NCBI GenBank assembly: GCA_910591455.2
Contig: OU342815.1
Span: 22,171,019-22,235,018 of the forward strand
Direction: 5' to 3'
Source: Pholis gunnellus
Taxonomy: Eukaryota > Chordata > Actinopteri > Perciformes > Pholidae
DNA length: 64,000 bases
Under the pieces are notes generated by a model that made no database searches, had not been told where the DNA came from, and worked only from the letters and a program-made list of their open reading frames with translations. Shown piece after piece: positions 47,856-59,300 of this stretch; the stretch's first letter is position 1, and each line of letters begins with the position of its first letter. The translations under genes were made by a program, and so were the position numbers.

Positions 47856-49586
47856 GAGGTCCAAACACTGAGCTTTCTAGGCATGTCAACGTTTAATGAG
47901 ATGAACTCTGCATGAACAGAAACAGGCGAGTCTCTCATCTCACTGATACCAGCATACCATTAAACACACTAATATCTAACCATTCTTTTCTTTGTACACA
48001 CAACTATTTCCCCCGCCATCTGTCTTATTGCATCACAACCAGGTCACAACCAGGTGCGACTACACTCTATAATGAAAGATGATGATAAAAAGCCAGGTGG
48101 TCATCATCCCTGTAATATCCTGCAAAAAACTTCTTATTTTACGCTGACGTTTGCCTGATGTTTAAAAAGGTTCATAATCTCGGCCTGTCCAGTAGTGGTA
48201 GTGGTCGTGCCATTAGGACTACTAGAGTATCTCTGTTAAAGTAGTGTGGAAGTGGATTTCCATACCCACAAACATTAGCTAGGAGGCTTTGCGGTATTTA
48301 AAACCAGCCTTAAGCTTTCGCTAATGTCAGCACAAAAGTATCTTGCTTATTCTATGTATTATCGCACACTTTCTTATGAAAGACTATTTCTTATGTGTTG
48401 TGTTATTTTACATGATATATTCATTGTCATGTACTGTTTTTTTTTGTTTTTTTCTAGCTAACTCTCGTGCAATTAGTTTTAAATGAGCACTGTCCCTGCA
48501 AAACGAAAAACAATCAAATATACAATACAGCCTTGCACAGGAACATCAAATCCAGATTTCATACCTTAATAAGGAAACATACAAATAACCTTTCACATTT
48601 CTTATAATCTGGGGTTGGAAGCAAACAGTCCGGGGAGAAACTTCTACGAAACCGCTACTAATAGTAAAGTGATGTCATAGTGCAGCAGGTGACGCTTGCC
48701 AAAACACACACAAAAAAAATGTGACTGCAGAGTCAGTCCTGTTGAATGAGCCGCTCCGTGCCAATGCATTCACTATTTCATGTGCTTAAAACCTTGCTAT
48801 CACTCTTGCAGTCACATGCGTACCAATACCAAGGATTCAATACCCAGTTGGCATTATAATAAGAATGTCATTTTTTTTGTGTTTGATATGGAGATTGACT
48901 CTCTTCTCAATGCATCTGAAAAAGAAAAAAAAAATTCAAACTTGAGATGTACTGGCTCTTGAGAATGAAAAGACTGACTGTAGTGGTTTCAGCTGGATAG
49001 TTTCAATCATGGTAAATGGATTTTCTAAATGCCAAAGTAACTGCTTTATAGATTTGGCTTCTCTGAGAGGAGAGCAAGCTCATTTAGATGGAATATTGCT
49101 GACTGCCAAGACACCTCCGTGTTTTTGCAAAACCAAACCGGGAGGAAATGTGGATTCAGTTTAGTGATACAAATACCTCAGTATCCAATCTTTGACAAAT
49201 GATCTCCAGAGCCGTCGTGGTGCATCTCACGAGTGTCGCTGTTTACTTTAGTGATCTGGGTCGCTGATATCCTCTCATCTTCTCTTTGATTTCTCTCACT
49301 ACAGCCTTCCCTTCTTGCTGTCAGTTATATTTTTAATTGTACTAAAGCTAAATGTGCATTAGCCCTGCACATTGCTGTATGATAATTATTCTTAAGTGGG
49401 GGTAATTTTAAGCAGCAGGAGGTGCATTCAATATTCTTGTATATTCAGACATTCAATGCACTTATACAAGGCTATCACACTAATCACACTAGTTCAATGC
49501 ACGTATATAATTTAAGAGTAGTTTACAAAAACTTTAATTTCCATTTATTCTGGAGCTTTCAAACACATCTCAAGTTCTCTATTAAA
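47856..49586. other. Non-coding stretch, nothing recognised
   Basis: AT-rich with T runs near 48437-48455. No element or exon recognised. Confidence 0.4.
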
Positions 49587-49840
49587 GGGTAACCGGTATT
49601 TTTCAACCTGGATTTATATTATTTATGTATCTTATATGTTTTTGGGGACAATTTTCGAAATTGGTCCAGTATTGAGAAAAGAACAACACTGCAGACAGAA
49701 GCAGCTTAACGGGCTGCAAGTAATCATATCTGGCAACTCCTCACCATCAATGTGCGTCCACTAAAAGAGCTTGTTATTAACACTGACAGGCTCAAATTGT
49801 TATCATAAGTGTCTGACAACTAGTCATAGCAACAGATCAT
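49587..49840 (+). repeat. Dispersed repeat, truncated relative of 53.72 kb
   Basis: Shared in order with 53722-53945: GGTATTTTTCA, ATTGGTCC.GTATTGAG, AACACTGCAGAC, GGCAACTCCTCACCATCA, CCACTAAAAG, AACACTGACAGGC, and GATTGTTATCATAA or its equivalent, then TGACAAC. This copy stops about 240 bp in. Known to me as an abundant teleost repeat. Confidence 0.7.
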
Positions 49841-49917
49841 AAAACTCACGGTTTGGCTAATATCACAGATCGGATCAGCACAAAATGAAAAAGGGAGCAA
49901 ATATAACTTTTAGGAAT

Positions 49918-50640
49918 CTCTGATCATGTTTTTTTGCCGCCAATGCTAATTGCCGATCATTGATGATCCATATTGGCAGATACTGATCACTTTGTTGTTT
50001 GATTATAGCAGCTGGTCTACAGCTACAGGCTACAGACGTATTATTACTTTTGTCACCATCGCAAAAATAATGTCAATTGCTCCGAAGTCAGTAAACCATC
50101 AAACATTTTTAATGTTACTCTTTTACTTTGTTATAGTCATCTATAGTTTTGTTCTTCATAAAAACACACCAATCAAATGATAAGGAAATACAAGATAGTA
50201 TTTTTATTGATTAAAACAAATCATTAGTAGTTTTGTGATGTATAATAAGCTGCTTAAAGCTAGTGTTAGGAAGTTAAACAGCTCATAATTCTTCTCTAAT
50301 ATCTATGTTGCTGTAAAAACATTTGGGTTTCTCACCAAAAACAAAATTTTACAAATTTACAGATTACATGTGAACACATCATGATAACACTTTAACTTAC
50401 CTTCACCCAGTACTCATTTTCACTGAACAAAGCCTGAACACATCATAATGTAACTGATCATACGTTAGCCGTTAGCGGTGCTGCTAACGTTACTAGTTCT
50501 CCTCCCAATTTCAACACGGATTGGTTGTTCACAATTTAACATTTTCAGGCATCGCCGACTACCGAGCATAAATGCTGATCTCTTGATTGAAAATGTTTAC
50601 TGAATATCGGCCGATAAAGATCGTCAGTAAAACTTTTATT
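49918..50640. mobile_element. hAT-like non-autonomous element
   Basis: The left end GCCGATCATTGATGATCC, ATATTGGCAGATACTGATC and the right end GAATATCGGCCGATAAAGATC are imperfect inverted copies of a CGATATTGATC-type motif. The interior (CAGCTGGTCTACAGCTACAG, TTGCTCCGAAGTCAGTAAAC) is familiar from fish elements with 'CCGATCA' ends, which I associate with hAT. No transposase. A 76-codon frame inside (49950-50180) is incidental. Target-site duplication not resolved. Confidence 0.5.
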
Positions 50641-50649
50641 TCACACCGT

Positions 50650-50722
50650 GATGGTTAAACTGTAATTAATCCGCGGTTATGCACGCATGTGAACCGCGGA
50701 TTAATTACACAGTGTAACCATC
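50650..50722. repeat. Long inverted repeat: ~29-31-bp arms, 13-nt loop
   Basis: The left arm (50650-50678) ends in AATTAATCCGCGGTT; the right arm (50692-50722) begins AACCGCGGATTAATT. The inner 18 or so bases pair perfectly, and the outer part (GATGGTTAAACTG with CAGTGTAACCATC) pairs with a two-base difference. The loop is ATGCACGCATGTG. The palindrome CCGTACGG and CACGGATCAACAACGGTCCG follow. It may be a fragment of a dispersed fish element that carries this fold-back. Confidence 0.85.
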
Positions 50723-53721
50723 CGTACGGATCACGGATCAACAACGGTCCGTTACATCATTACTGGCAACATTATGGAAAGAAACCCTACAGAGAAATAA
50801 AACACGTTTTGCGATTTTGTTTTGAGGCACTTGTTCAAACGTAAAGAAATAAACCAATGCGTCACTATAACGCAGCTAAATCAACTAAATTGCATTTAAT
50901 GAAGAGCTCCGTTTCAGGTAGCACAACTCCTGCACAGTCTAAACGTGACTCCCTATGGCAAGACTGAGCTGTTTGATGTTTTGTCGAATAGAAACAGATG
51001 TCAACAGAAACACGGTTCAGAGAAGCATATAATGATGGTGATTGTATTGAGTGCTGATTCATTGGTGTATGTTCCTCTCCACTGATTGGGAACCAAGCTG
51101 CCAGCAAACATGTATCCCTCAGCCTGGAATAACAGCATATTGGATGTGCAGCCCTCTATTAAAAAAAAGCAACCAGAATCTGTTGGCACAATCCTGTTGC
51201 AGAGAGAAAACGATCCTCTCAGGACTGACTGGGATATTGTAGCGGAGGGGATGCAGCCATTTCTCAAAAGGCAATTTCCTCACTATAGCGTCAGCCGCTC
51301 TGATTCCAAGGGAAAGGATAACATCATTTCATCACTTGATTAATTGTTATGGGAAGAGGTAGCGATATGACAATCTCATATTCACAGTGCGGGAACAAGC
51401 AAGGCTTATTTTTAGAGCAGGCAGCTGCCAGGAGTCGCATTTAACTGAGATTCCTGAGCAAGGTGGAAGAAGTCGTCTCTGTCTGCTGTTTCTGATCGGA
51501 GTGAAGTTATTTTCTCATCTACTCCGGTCTCGCCGCCCTCAGGGGTCATATGAACCTTTGGAGACAGGGGTTGGTGGCAAGAATGCTGCACTAATTAGTG
51601 GGCAATTAACTATCCAGTTGTAATTACACTTTCCAGACAATTACGTTCAGTGTGATGAATGTCAAATGTTGACTTACTGAGTCATCGAAGTAAGTTTCTT
51701 AAGTTTGAATTAGGTTTAGTCTGTGCTCATGTTAGGATTTCCTCGATGGTTGAAATGGTTCTTTCCCATCAATGTTGATTGATACAGTTATTTTTTTTGC
51801 ACAATTAATTAGCACATCAATATATCATTTGGAACTGTTTTTTGGTATAAGTACTTGCACACAGAACAAAAATATTACGCGGGTGAAAAATTGCAGATTT
51901 TTCTTAGCTTTCGCATCTCAAAGAAAGGAATCAAACGATCACAAAAGTTAGGTTTAGTCAGCAAAACCACTGAGTAGGTATTAAGAAAACCCTTCATGAA
52001 CGTTAGATTAGGCAACAAAACCACAACAACCCTTTGTGATCCACTTCCTCACCTGCCCACATAAAAGCAGTCTTTCTTGATATGTAATCACTACCTCTAA
52101 CTGTTGCATAGTCACGTGGAATGCTTTCAATTCATGTGGCCACTGGATCCTTACCGACACAAATACAACAGACAATTTGTATCTATATGTGTACAAAACC
52201 AATGAATTCAATTTTGTGACTATTTCATGACCTGCCATGACACTGGGCTCAGACAGATGCTGCTCTGGGTCAAAAGGATGCTGGTAGTTGGTCGTCTGCC
52301 TGTAAGAATATATTCCAACCTTTTTATTGAAAAAGTTGTGCAACTGTTTAAAATTTGCATTGCTGCCAGTAGCAATAGTTTTGATGCAAAATATTTCACA
52401 ATATCTTGTCGTTTATTCTTCACGCCTCCCAAACAGACTCAAAACAGTTTGATATGCGTCCACAGTGTGTTTGATTAGATGATGGCAAAGATTATAAGTG
52501 TCTGCACCACCAAATAGCATAGTGATCCATCCAACAGTTGAGACATTTCACTCTGAACCACACGTCAACCTGCTAGTGGTTCCATAGAGGAAAAGTCATT
52601 AGGATTTATCCTCTGAGGACCGGGAATGTCTGTACGAAATTTCTTGGAAATCCACCAACCAGCATTGCCATCTCTAACAAAATCTGTGCATTGTAAAGCC
52701 AATTAAAATGTCCAGCACAAAGCATTCTTTGCACTATCACTCTTGAACGCACGCCGCCTCACTGATTTCCACCCACAAAGTATTTCCAACAGACACCTGC
52801 TTAATAATTGAGTGTTTTCTTAAGCTAATCCCCGTTTGTGAATAAGTAATTTAAAGCAATTGGCTCCGTCAGAGATCTTTATGATTGTTCTTATCTGCTC
52901 CCTGGAAACTGGTAATGTAATTAAGAGTGGGACACTGATGCTAATTAACCTTGGTAGAGGTGAAGGAGCTGAGAGCTGCTGTTGTTTTAACTAGTGGACT
53001 AGTGTGTCTCAGCAATGATTAATCATCAGAGGCCTCCAGTCTGTCAGTAAACAGGGAGAAGGACACCTTGGGGGGGGGGCACACTGATACAGGTATGGTA
53101 CAGGGTAAAGCAGGTATGAGCCAGTGGAATTTTTTTTGTTTTTTTGCTGTGGGCTTGTTCTGCCCCATGGGGCGGTTCTCAACAGCGATAGCTTGATGGG
53201 GTTCCAGCCTCCTCACAGAAATGTCAAGCAGAGGGCATCCGAAGAATTAATTTAAACACAAGTACGGGGTGCATCCCAAGGCGCCTCGGTGATGTAATTA
53301 CATGTTTCAACATTATTCATATGCAGACAGATAAATGCCACGTGGCATTCCGTCACAATAAGTGTGTTTCAGTGTTGACACGCTGCGGTGTGAGACGCTT
53401 CCTCGCTCCCGATTACGTAAATAAAACATGAATAGGCCTCATTATAACTTGGTTCGTGGTGTCTTATTGAACACGTTCCTTTAAAGTGCAAATCCAGCTA
53501 ATTACGACCTGAACTGTAGTTTTCCTTGTTTTTATACAGTATGTGTGCTGTTAATTTATAGAGACAGAAGGCATACAATGTGATCGTTTTAATAGTTTTG
53601 GCAAAATCTTTGACTGTTAAAAAATAAACAAGTTTTCTGATCTGACAGGTGTGGTTAGGTTTAGGCTCAAAATTCACTTGGTTATGTTTTAAGTAAAGAA
53701 CATTTTTGGGTCAAAACAACA
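50723..53721. other. Non-coding stretch, nothing recognised
   Basis: About 3 kb without recognised repeats. Overlapping frames of 60-111 codons at 50865-51343 and 52008-52478 occur on both strands and show no domains. A G9 run lies at 53071-53079. Confidence 0.4.
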
Positions 53722-54192
53722 ACAATAAAGGATAACTTCGGTATTTTTCATCATCCCATGTTTTTGTGTCCAAATGACTAATTTCTTTTAAAATTGGTCC
53801 GGTATTGAGGGAGAACACTGCAGACGGCAGCCACTGAACGGGCTCCGATGTAATCAGGGCAACTCCTCACCATCATTGTACGACCACTAAAAGTGCTTGT
53901 TTTTAACACTGACAGGCCCAGATTGTTATCATAAATGTATGACAACATTATAGAAGGAGTCATGTTCTAAAATCTTGATGTTACTGGAAGACGACGGTGG
54001 AAACGTGAGTGAGTGCCGGTGTTGTCAAGAGTTTGTTGTGTTGGAGTACATAAAGCAGAGCTTAGTGTTTTTCAATGTCACGGCTGAATATTCTACCGAT
54101 TTTTGCACAGCTGTGGACGAGGTCTTTGAATTCGATGGCTGCCCGTATTGATTTGAGCCGTATAGTGAGGTCCTTCAAATTTCAGAGCAGAT

Positions 54193-54195
<3 letters not shown>
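53722..54195 (+). repeat. Dispersed teleost repeat with degraded coding-like 3' part
   Basis: The first 220 bp match 49587-49840. The copy continues through GAAACGTGAGTGAGTGCCGG and GAGTTTGTTGTGTTGGAGTA into a frame reading FCTAVDEVFEFDGCPY, stop, FEPYSE (about 54102-54170). In fuller copies I recall, an acidic/Arg-rich protein segment follows here. The stop and the abrupt change to (GA)n show it is dead and truncated. No function assigned to the peptide. Confidence 0.6.

Positions 54196-54272
<77 letters not shown>
54196..54272. repeat. (GA)38 microsatellite
   Basis: An uninterrupted 77-bp purine tract joined directly to the repeat on its left and to TCCACTGAGAGTCC on its right. Pure polypurine tracts of this length can adopt triplex (H-DNA) structure and are usually highly polymorphic. 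Confidence 0.97.
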
Positions 54273-54274
<2 letters not shown>

Positions 54275-55429
54275 CACTGAGAGTCCTGTGTTTTGGACCA
54301 CAACCCTTCCTGCCCGCCCTTGGCGGACTATCTCTCTCTCTCTTTATACTAAGTCGGTTGCTCTGAGCGTCTAATAATGATGAATAATGGGTTTACATTA
54401 GAGTTAGTTGAAAGCCCGCTGTGTCTCACACAGACGCTAAAGGCTACCTTTGGAGTGAAATGTATTCATAATCAATGTGAATGATGAGGGGGAAAAGTTT
54501 TTTTGAGAAAAAAAGAATTTTAAGTTGCGATTCATCGATATGCTTTGTCATTGCAGGCAAACTTCAAGGATGAGCGTGGCCTCTAACAGAAAGTGAACAT
54601 TTCTTATAGTGTAGTCATGTGGAAGGAAACAAAATTCTCACTGTGATCTACATTAAAACGTGTTATTCATATTTCATGCTATCCCCATTATGTTTTAAAT
54701 GTTTAAAATATTTAGCAATTCCCATTGCTGCTGTTACAATTATTCTCCTAGTTCTACAAATTCTCCTCGCTTCTCTCTCATTTAACTTTATAGATGTTTG
54801 AAAAAAAGAACATGACAATAGATGGAATCCCGCTTTGAACATTCAGCACTTGTAACCATGTGTCTTTATTTACCTGCGCACCTCGATTGATGTTATCCCC
54901 CTGATACTTTCTCCCATCTTCCCCGGTAATTCCTCTCCGTGCAGATAAATAAACAGCTTCAAAAGGTTTCAGGTCTGTATATTATAGTGCAAGTATGCAC
55001 ATTAAACGGTGCGTTCAGGCTCTTGCAGCGTGGGACCATCAGAGGCCCTGCAGCGCAATCTCATTATAAACATCCCTCTGTTCATTCCCTAAACTGAGGG
55101 GGCTATTATCAAGCATGTGGCATGTTGTCATTCCCATCCACACCAGAGATGAGCTTGTTTCCTCAGTCATATGCCGAGAGCCGGAGTGACAGGCCATCAC
55201 TCTTCATCTCTGGCGACCCAGAGCCAGACAGGGGTTTGGAATGGGTGTCGCTGTTACCAGTTTTGTCAATCCTGACAGCCTCTATAGCGCCTTAATGCTG
55301 CACAGATGGCGTGTTGGTGCATGTCCCCCGTTTGTCACCGAAATAGAACTGGGGCCACAGAGTTTGAGCTTGTCGCAAACTACAGAATGTTTGAAGCTAA
55401 GTGCATTTTACTTTTGTATTATATAAAAC
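54273..55429. other. Non-coding stretch, nothing recognised
   Basis: No element recognised. The 55010-55260 part is GC-balanced and repeat-poor, a possible conserved region, with no exon evidence. Confidence 0.4.
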
Positions 55430-56135
55430 TGCTAGCTCAAATGAAGCAATCTGATTGGTTCAAAGCTGTGATTTAATAACCACATACCGCTGCTATGTTC
55501 AACGTCTTTTGCACTTGCTGTGTCTCTCCGAGTCTGAGATGAAAATGTTAAGACTAACACAGTGGACCTGATGAATAAACCACAAGAAAACGCTAAATAT
55601 TCATGTTGGCATTGATGCAAATTTGCAACGGTTGCAATAAAAGGTTCAAATAGATTCAGGTAGAGCAGCCTCTGGCAGTCTGTCTGAGCTAAATTGTTGT
55701 ACAGCCTAAGCTACAGTAAGATATTTCATTGAAATTCCTTTTAGTAAAATGCTCTTGTGTGAATGTCTCTCTGTCAAAAGCAGCGTATTTGTCTTGGGCT
55801 TTTATTGTGAAAGGTTAGAACAAAAGGAGTTGATCTGGTCTGCGTTACCTTTGTCAAGGTTGAAAGGAGTCAAAGAATCAAAGTTTCCCATCATGGTGCG
55901 GACCACAGAGCCCCAGTGTTGGACACTACGAGTGTACGTTTAGAAGATGTCCGTTCTGCACAACATGGTTGGCTGATGCTTTTATTTGTGGAGCCAAAAC
56001 TCAGAAAAAGACGACTTTCTTCGGTAAAAAAGAAAACGTTCTGCCCTTTCTCCTGAGTATTCAAAAAACACAGTTTGAAATAATCACACGAAAATAAGCT
56101 TCCTGAGTTTGTAAAGGCCTTAATGTGGTTTAATG
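55430..56135 (+). repeat. Uninterrupted copy of the 4.4-kb repeat family
   Basis: It contains CTCTGGCAGTCTGTCTGAGC, GTACAGCCTAAGCTACAGTA, CCTTTTAGTAAAATGCTCTT, GGGCTTTTATTGTGAAAGGT and, near the end, CAACATGGTTGGCTGATGC with ACTCAGAAAAAGACGAC. It serves as the empty-site reference showing that the copy at 4.39-5.23 kb carries an insertion. The 5' limit is uncertain. Confidence 0.55.
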
Positions 56136-56329
56136 GTTGCTAAGCAACAGTGACATGGGGGAATCACTTCCGCCAACACGGAACAGACTGTGACGGATAC
56201 AAAGTGGCAGTTAGGTGCTAAAGCCTGCTGAAAAACAGAAACTTATAAGCTTACATTCAACAGAGGAAAAGGATTGAGCAGTGACCATCTCCAGAAAAAA
56301 AATCTACCTGCTAAATAAATAAAAATAGT

Positions 56330-56637
56330 GAATGGTAAATGGACTTTTCTAGTCTTCCAACCACTCAAAGCACTTTAACGCTACGTCATCATTCACCCAT
56401 TCACCCCCATTCATTGGCTGATGACAGGGGCTGCCATGCAAAGGAGCCTCCTGCCCCATCAGGACTGTGTCGTCATTCACACCCATTCATCCACTGATGG
56501 CACAGCCTTCGAGAGCAATCCGGGGGTTAAGTGTCTTGCCCAGGGACACGTGGACATGGACTAGTTAAGCCGGGGATCGAAGAGCTGATTCTCTGATTGA
56601 AGGACGACCCGCTCTATCACTGAGCCGCAGTCGACCC
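56330..56637 (-). mobile_element. tRNA-derived SINE, long form, minus strand
   Basis: On the minus strand: GGGTCGACTGCGGCTCAGTG, ATAGAGCGGGTCGTCCTTCA, CTTCGATCCCCGG, CACGTGTCCCTGGGCAAGAC, GCTGTGCCATCAGTGGATGA, a second GGCAGCCCCTGTCATCAGC block, then AAAGTGCTTTGAGTGGTTGG and AGACTAGAAAAGTCC. The 'GCCATCAG..GATGAATGGGTG' block is present twice, which makes it about 90 bp longer than the copy at 12.6 kb. It is the same family as 12.6 and 45.7 kb. Confidence 0.85.
56572..56628 (-). promoter_or_regulatory. Internal pol III promoter of the SINE
   Basis: On the minus strand GCGGCTCAGTGATAGAGCGGG-like sequence (56608-56628) is an A box with one change from the common GTGGCTCAGTGG form, and CTTCGATCC (56572-56580) is a B box with the first base altered (usual GTTCGATCC). 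Possibly weakened. Confidence 0.6.
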
Positions 56638-58481
56638 AAATTAAATGATTTGCAGAGCTACGTATAGTGCAGCGAGTGTACGTTCCAGCGCAATCGCCTC
56701 GGTATGTGCAGGCAGCCAGCCCAGGAGGGCCTATTCTATTGTGAGCATTATTATTTATTAATAAATAGATTTCATCTTGTCACCTGATGACATGTTTTTT
56801 TGGCGAAAGGACGACAACACAGTTAGCTGTGATATGATCACGACATATCACGGTCATAATGCTGAAGAACCCCACAACAGTAACATAAACAAAGTCCTGA
56901 GATGGTACATTGTGTTAAGACAGACTTGCTTTCATTGCACATTAAAGTCGTTTTTTGAGGATACATCTCCCTCCATGCTCTATATGTTAAACCAATCTGT
57001 GGATCATAAACTGCTGTGTTTTCATTTTCAAGAATAAAAAGAGCTGGTTTACACTCTGCTTTCACCATTTGTCAGTGCTTGTGGCGTCAGGGAGAGGACA
57101 TGCTTTTAAAGAGGATTAAAGGAAGGCAGGTGTGAATGCACATAACCGGCTACACTTCCATCTATAATATATTCTCATGAGTTCTTACGTAGCCCACACT
57201 GTGTCCTGATCGTAACCCCGTGTCAACAAATATTCCACAAGTGCATTAGCATGCCCTTGTCGCATTAGGCACCGCGCGCCGAAAATAGCTCCCCATGATC
57301 TCTGATTTCTGTCAGGTGCATCACCTAACCCGGTGGCATCCCTTCTAGCTTTGGGTTTGTTTGTGAAAATGAGTTGTTTTGACATATTGGAATATGATGT
57401 GAACATTCCACTAACTCATATTCCATCATTTTGTTAAGAACTACACGCTCGGGTTGGGTTTGTTTTTTTGCTCCATTGCAGGAGTAGAGTATTAATTAAA
57501 CAGGTCGCGTTAACGATCTTTCTTGTGATAAACATTCACTGAGAAAAACAAACTCTCTGACTGTGCTCAGTTTCAAACTGTTTCAAAGTTAGTCACATGT
57601 AATTAAAGTTTGTATATGAATATAATGTCAATATTTATATTCCCTGAGCTAAGGGGTGGTCATAATCATTAAGATTCACATTCCTCCTTCAGTTTATAGA
57701 GAAGTCTGGAGCACAAGAACATAACTTTACTCAGAAAACATCTGTGCTGTGTGTGCTGGTTTCACACCAATATATTCTGCAATCACAACTTTGACACATT
57801 AATATTTATTAGAAAATCATAACCGATAGAGATGAGGAATTCTTGTTAATTAGGTTATTATTAAATATCCCTGGTTAGCTTGTTAACATTAATGTGTTGC
57901 AGCCCTACAGGAGAATGCAATGACTTCCTTTCTGGAGCAATGAACAATAATGTAATGTGCGTTTATCCATATAAAATTATAAATACTATAGTTTCACAGC
58001 ATAACGGGTAATTTTCTAATGAGACTTTTTCTTTTGATCTAACTAATTCACATGTTTTATTAATGACCCGAATAACTTATTTCACAGATTACCGGAGCTT
58101 CATTCTCTCATTTATAAAAACAAAGTTGCCTGTTTGGTACTTTGCTCTCTTTCATCTTAAAGAGTAGAGAATTTGCTGCTGTACTCACCGGCTTGTTTGT
58201 CTTAAACAGCTGCATTACAGTTTTCAAAGGCAGCTTGATGCAAATAAGTGTCTCCGCTCGGCTCATTATTGTAATAAGCGTGTCTCAAGTGTGGACATTA
58301 CTGTTAATACATGCAACTACCTAGAAGCAGATCTGTGCTCCGTCCTGAAGCTGCTGGAAGGCTCCGCCACCTTGAAAGATTGTTCAGTTTTACTGTTATT
58401 CCTGAGCGACATCAAACACAAATGTAGCTTTTCATTTTATAATCAAAATCAAGAAAATGTCTGGAGCAGGTAGGAAGAATA
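56638..58481. other. Non-coding stretch, nothing recognised
   Basis: Opposing frames at 56777-57068 mirror each other. AT-rich, no repeats recognised. Confidence 0.4.
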
Positions 58482-58725
58482 TGTTATGTAACAATGTACC
58501 GTAACAACGTAACATAACGTAACAATGTACCGTAACAACGTAACAATGTACTGTAACATAACACACAGTAACAATGTACCGTAACAATGTAACATAACAA
58601 CATAACGTAACAATGTAATGTAACAACACACAGTAACAATGTATCGTAACAACTCAACATAATTTGTAGTAACAATGTATCGTAACAACGCACCATAACA
58701 ATGTAACGTAACAACCGTAAATATA
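58482..58725. repeat. GTAACAATGTACC-type minisatellite
   Basis: Head-to-tail variants of GTAACAATGTACCGTAACAAC, with ACACACAGTAACAATGTA spacers, fill 240 bp. The minus strand gives three overlapping Tyr/Val/Leu/Cys frames (up to 101 codons) that are artefacts of the repeat. A degenerate array of related units is at 10.74 kb. Confidence 0.9.
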
Positions 58726-59300
58726 AATTGATCGCTCTTAGGCCTCAATCGCACCGAGACGCATCGCTAGAAATGCGCTGCCTGCAAAACCATTGGGTTT
58801 TTTTATGGTACGATGCGCCTGGCATGTGTCCTCTGTTACATCGTGCGATCCGTTTTTCTAGCGCAGGGGTCAGTAATAGGCGGACCCTGGTCCGAGGCCG
58901 GACCCAGACGCCGTTGTATCCGGACCCTGGACTAGATAATTGAGAATTATGCCATTTCCACGGAGCTGGCACAGCTTTTCTAGCCTTCAAGGCACTCGTT
59001 CTGTGGTGTAGGAAGCACACCAACCGATTATATGCGTTGTAAACTATTTCACATGATGCTACTCGGCAAATCACATATGTGTATTCCAATAAGCATCGCC
59101 ATTGAAAAAGTATGTGAGTCGGAGAAGTTATTTCACATGACGCGCTCGATAAAGAGAAGTGTGGACAGAGAGACCAAAGCCTTTAACCAAGAATCAGACA
59201 ATTATATATTAATTATTCCCACAACCAGTTCAAAAGCAGTATGTCTAATGTTCAGTGACCGTGACGATAATTAAAAGCTGTAATGTAAAGCGCCTCTATG
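58726..59300. repeat. Possible dispersed element with GGACCCTGG palindromic motif
   Basis: GCAGGGGTCAGTAATAGGCG, CGGACCCTGGTCCGAGGCCG and a second CGGACCCTGGACTAG resemble the start of a fish repeat of the 'caggggtc…gcggaccctggtccg' kind. The preceding CATCGCTAG/CTAGCG-rich stretch (58750-58865) also folds back on itself. Boundaries and family unknown. Confidence 0.35.

Noticed and set aside
58432..58754. Three overlapping minus-strand frames with CYVTLLRYIVT-like repeats
   Set aside because: Artefacts of the GTAACAATGTACC minisatellite; a repeat whose period shifts among all frames gives several open frames at once.
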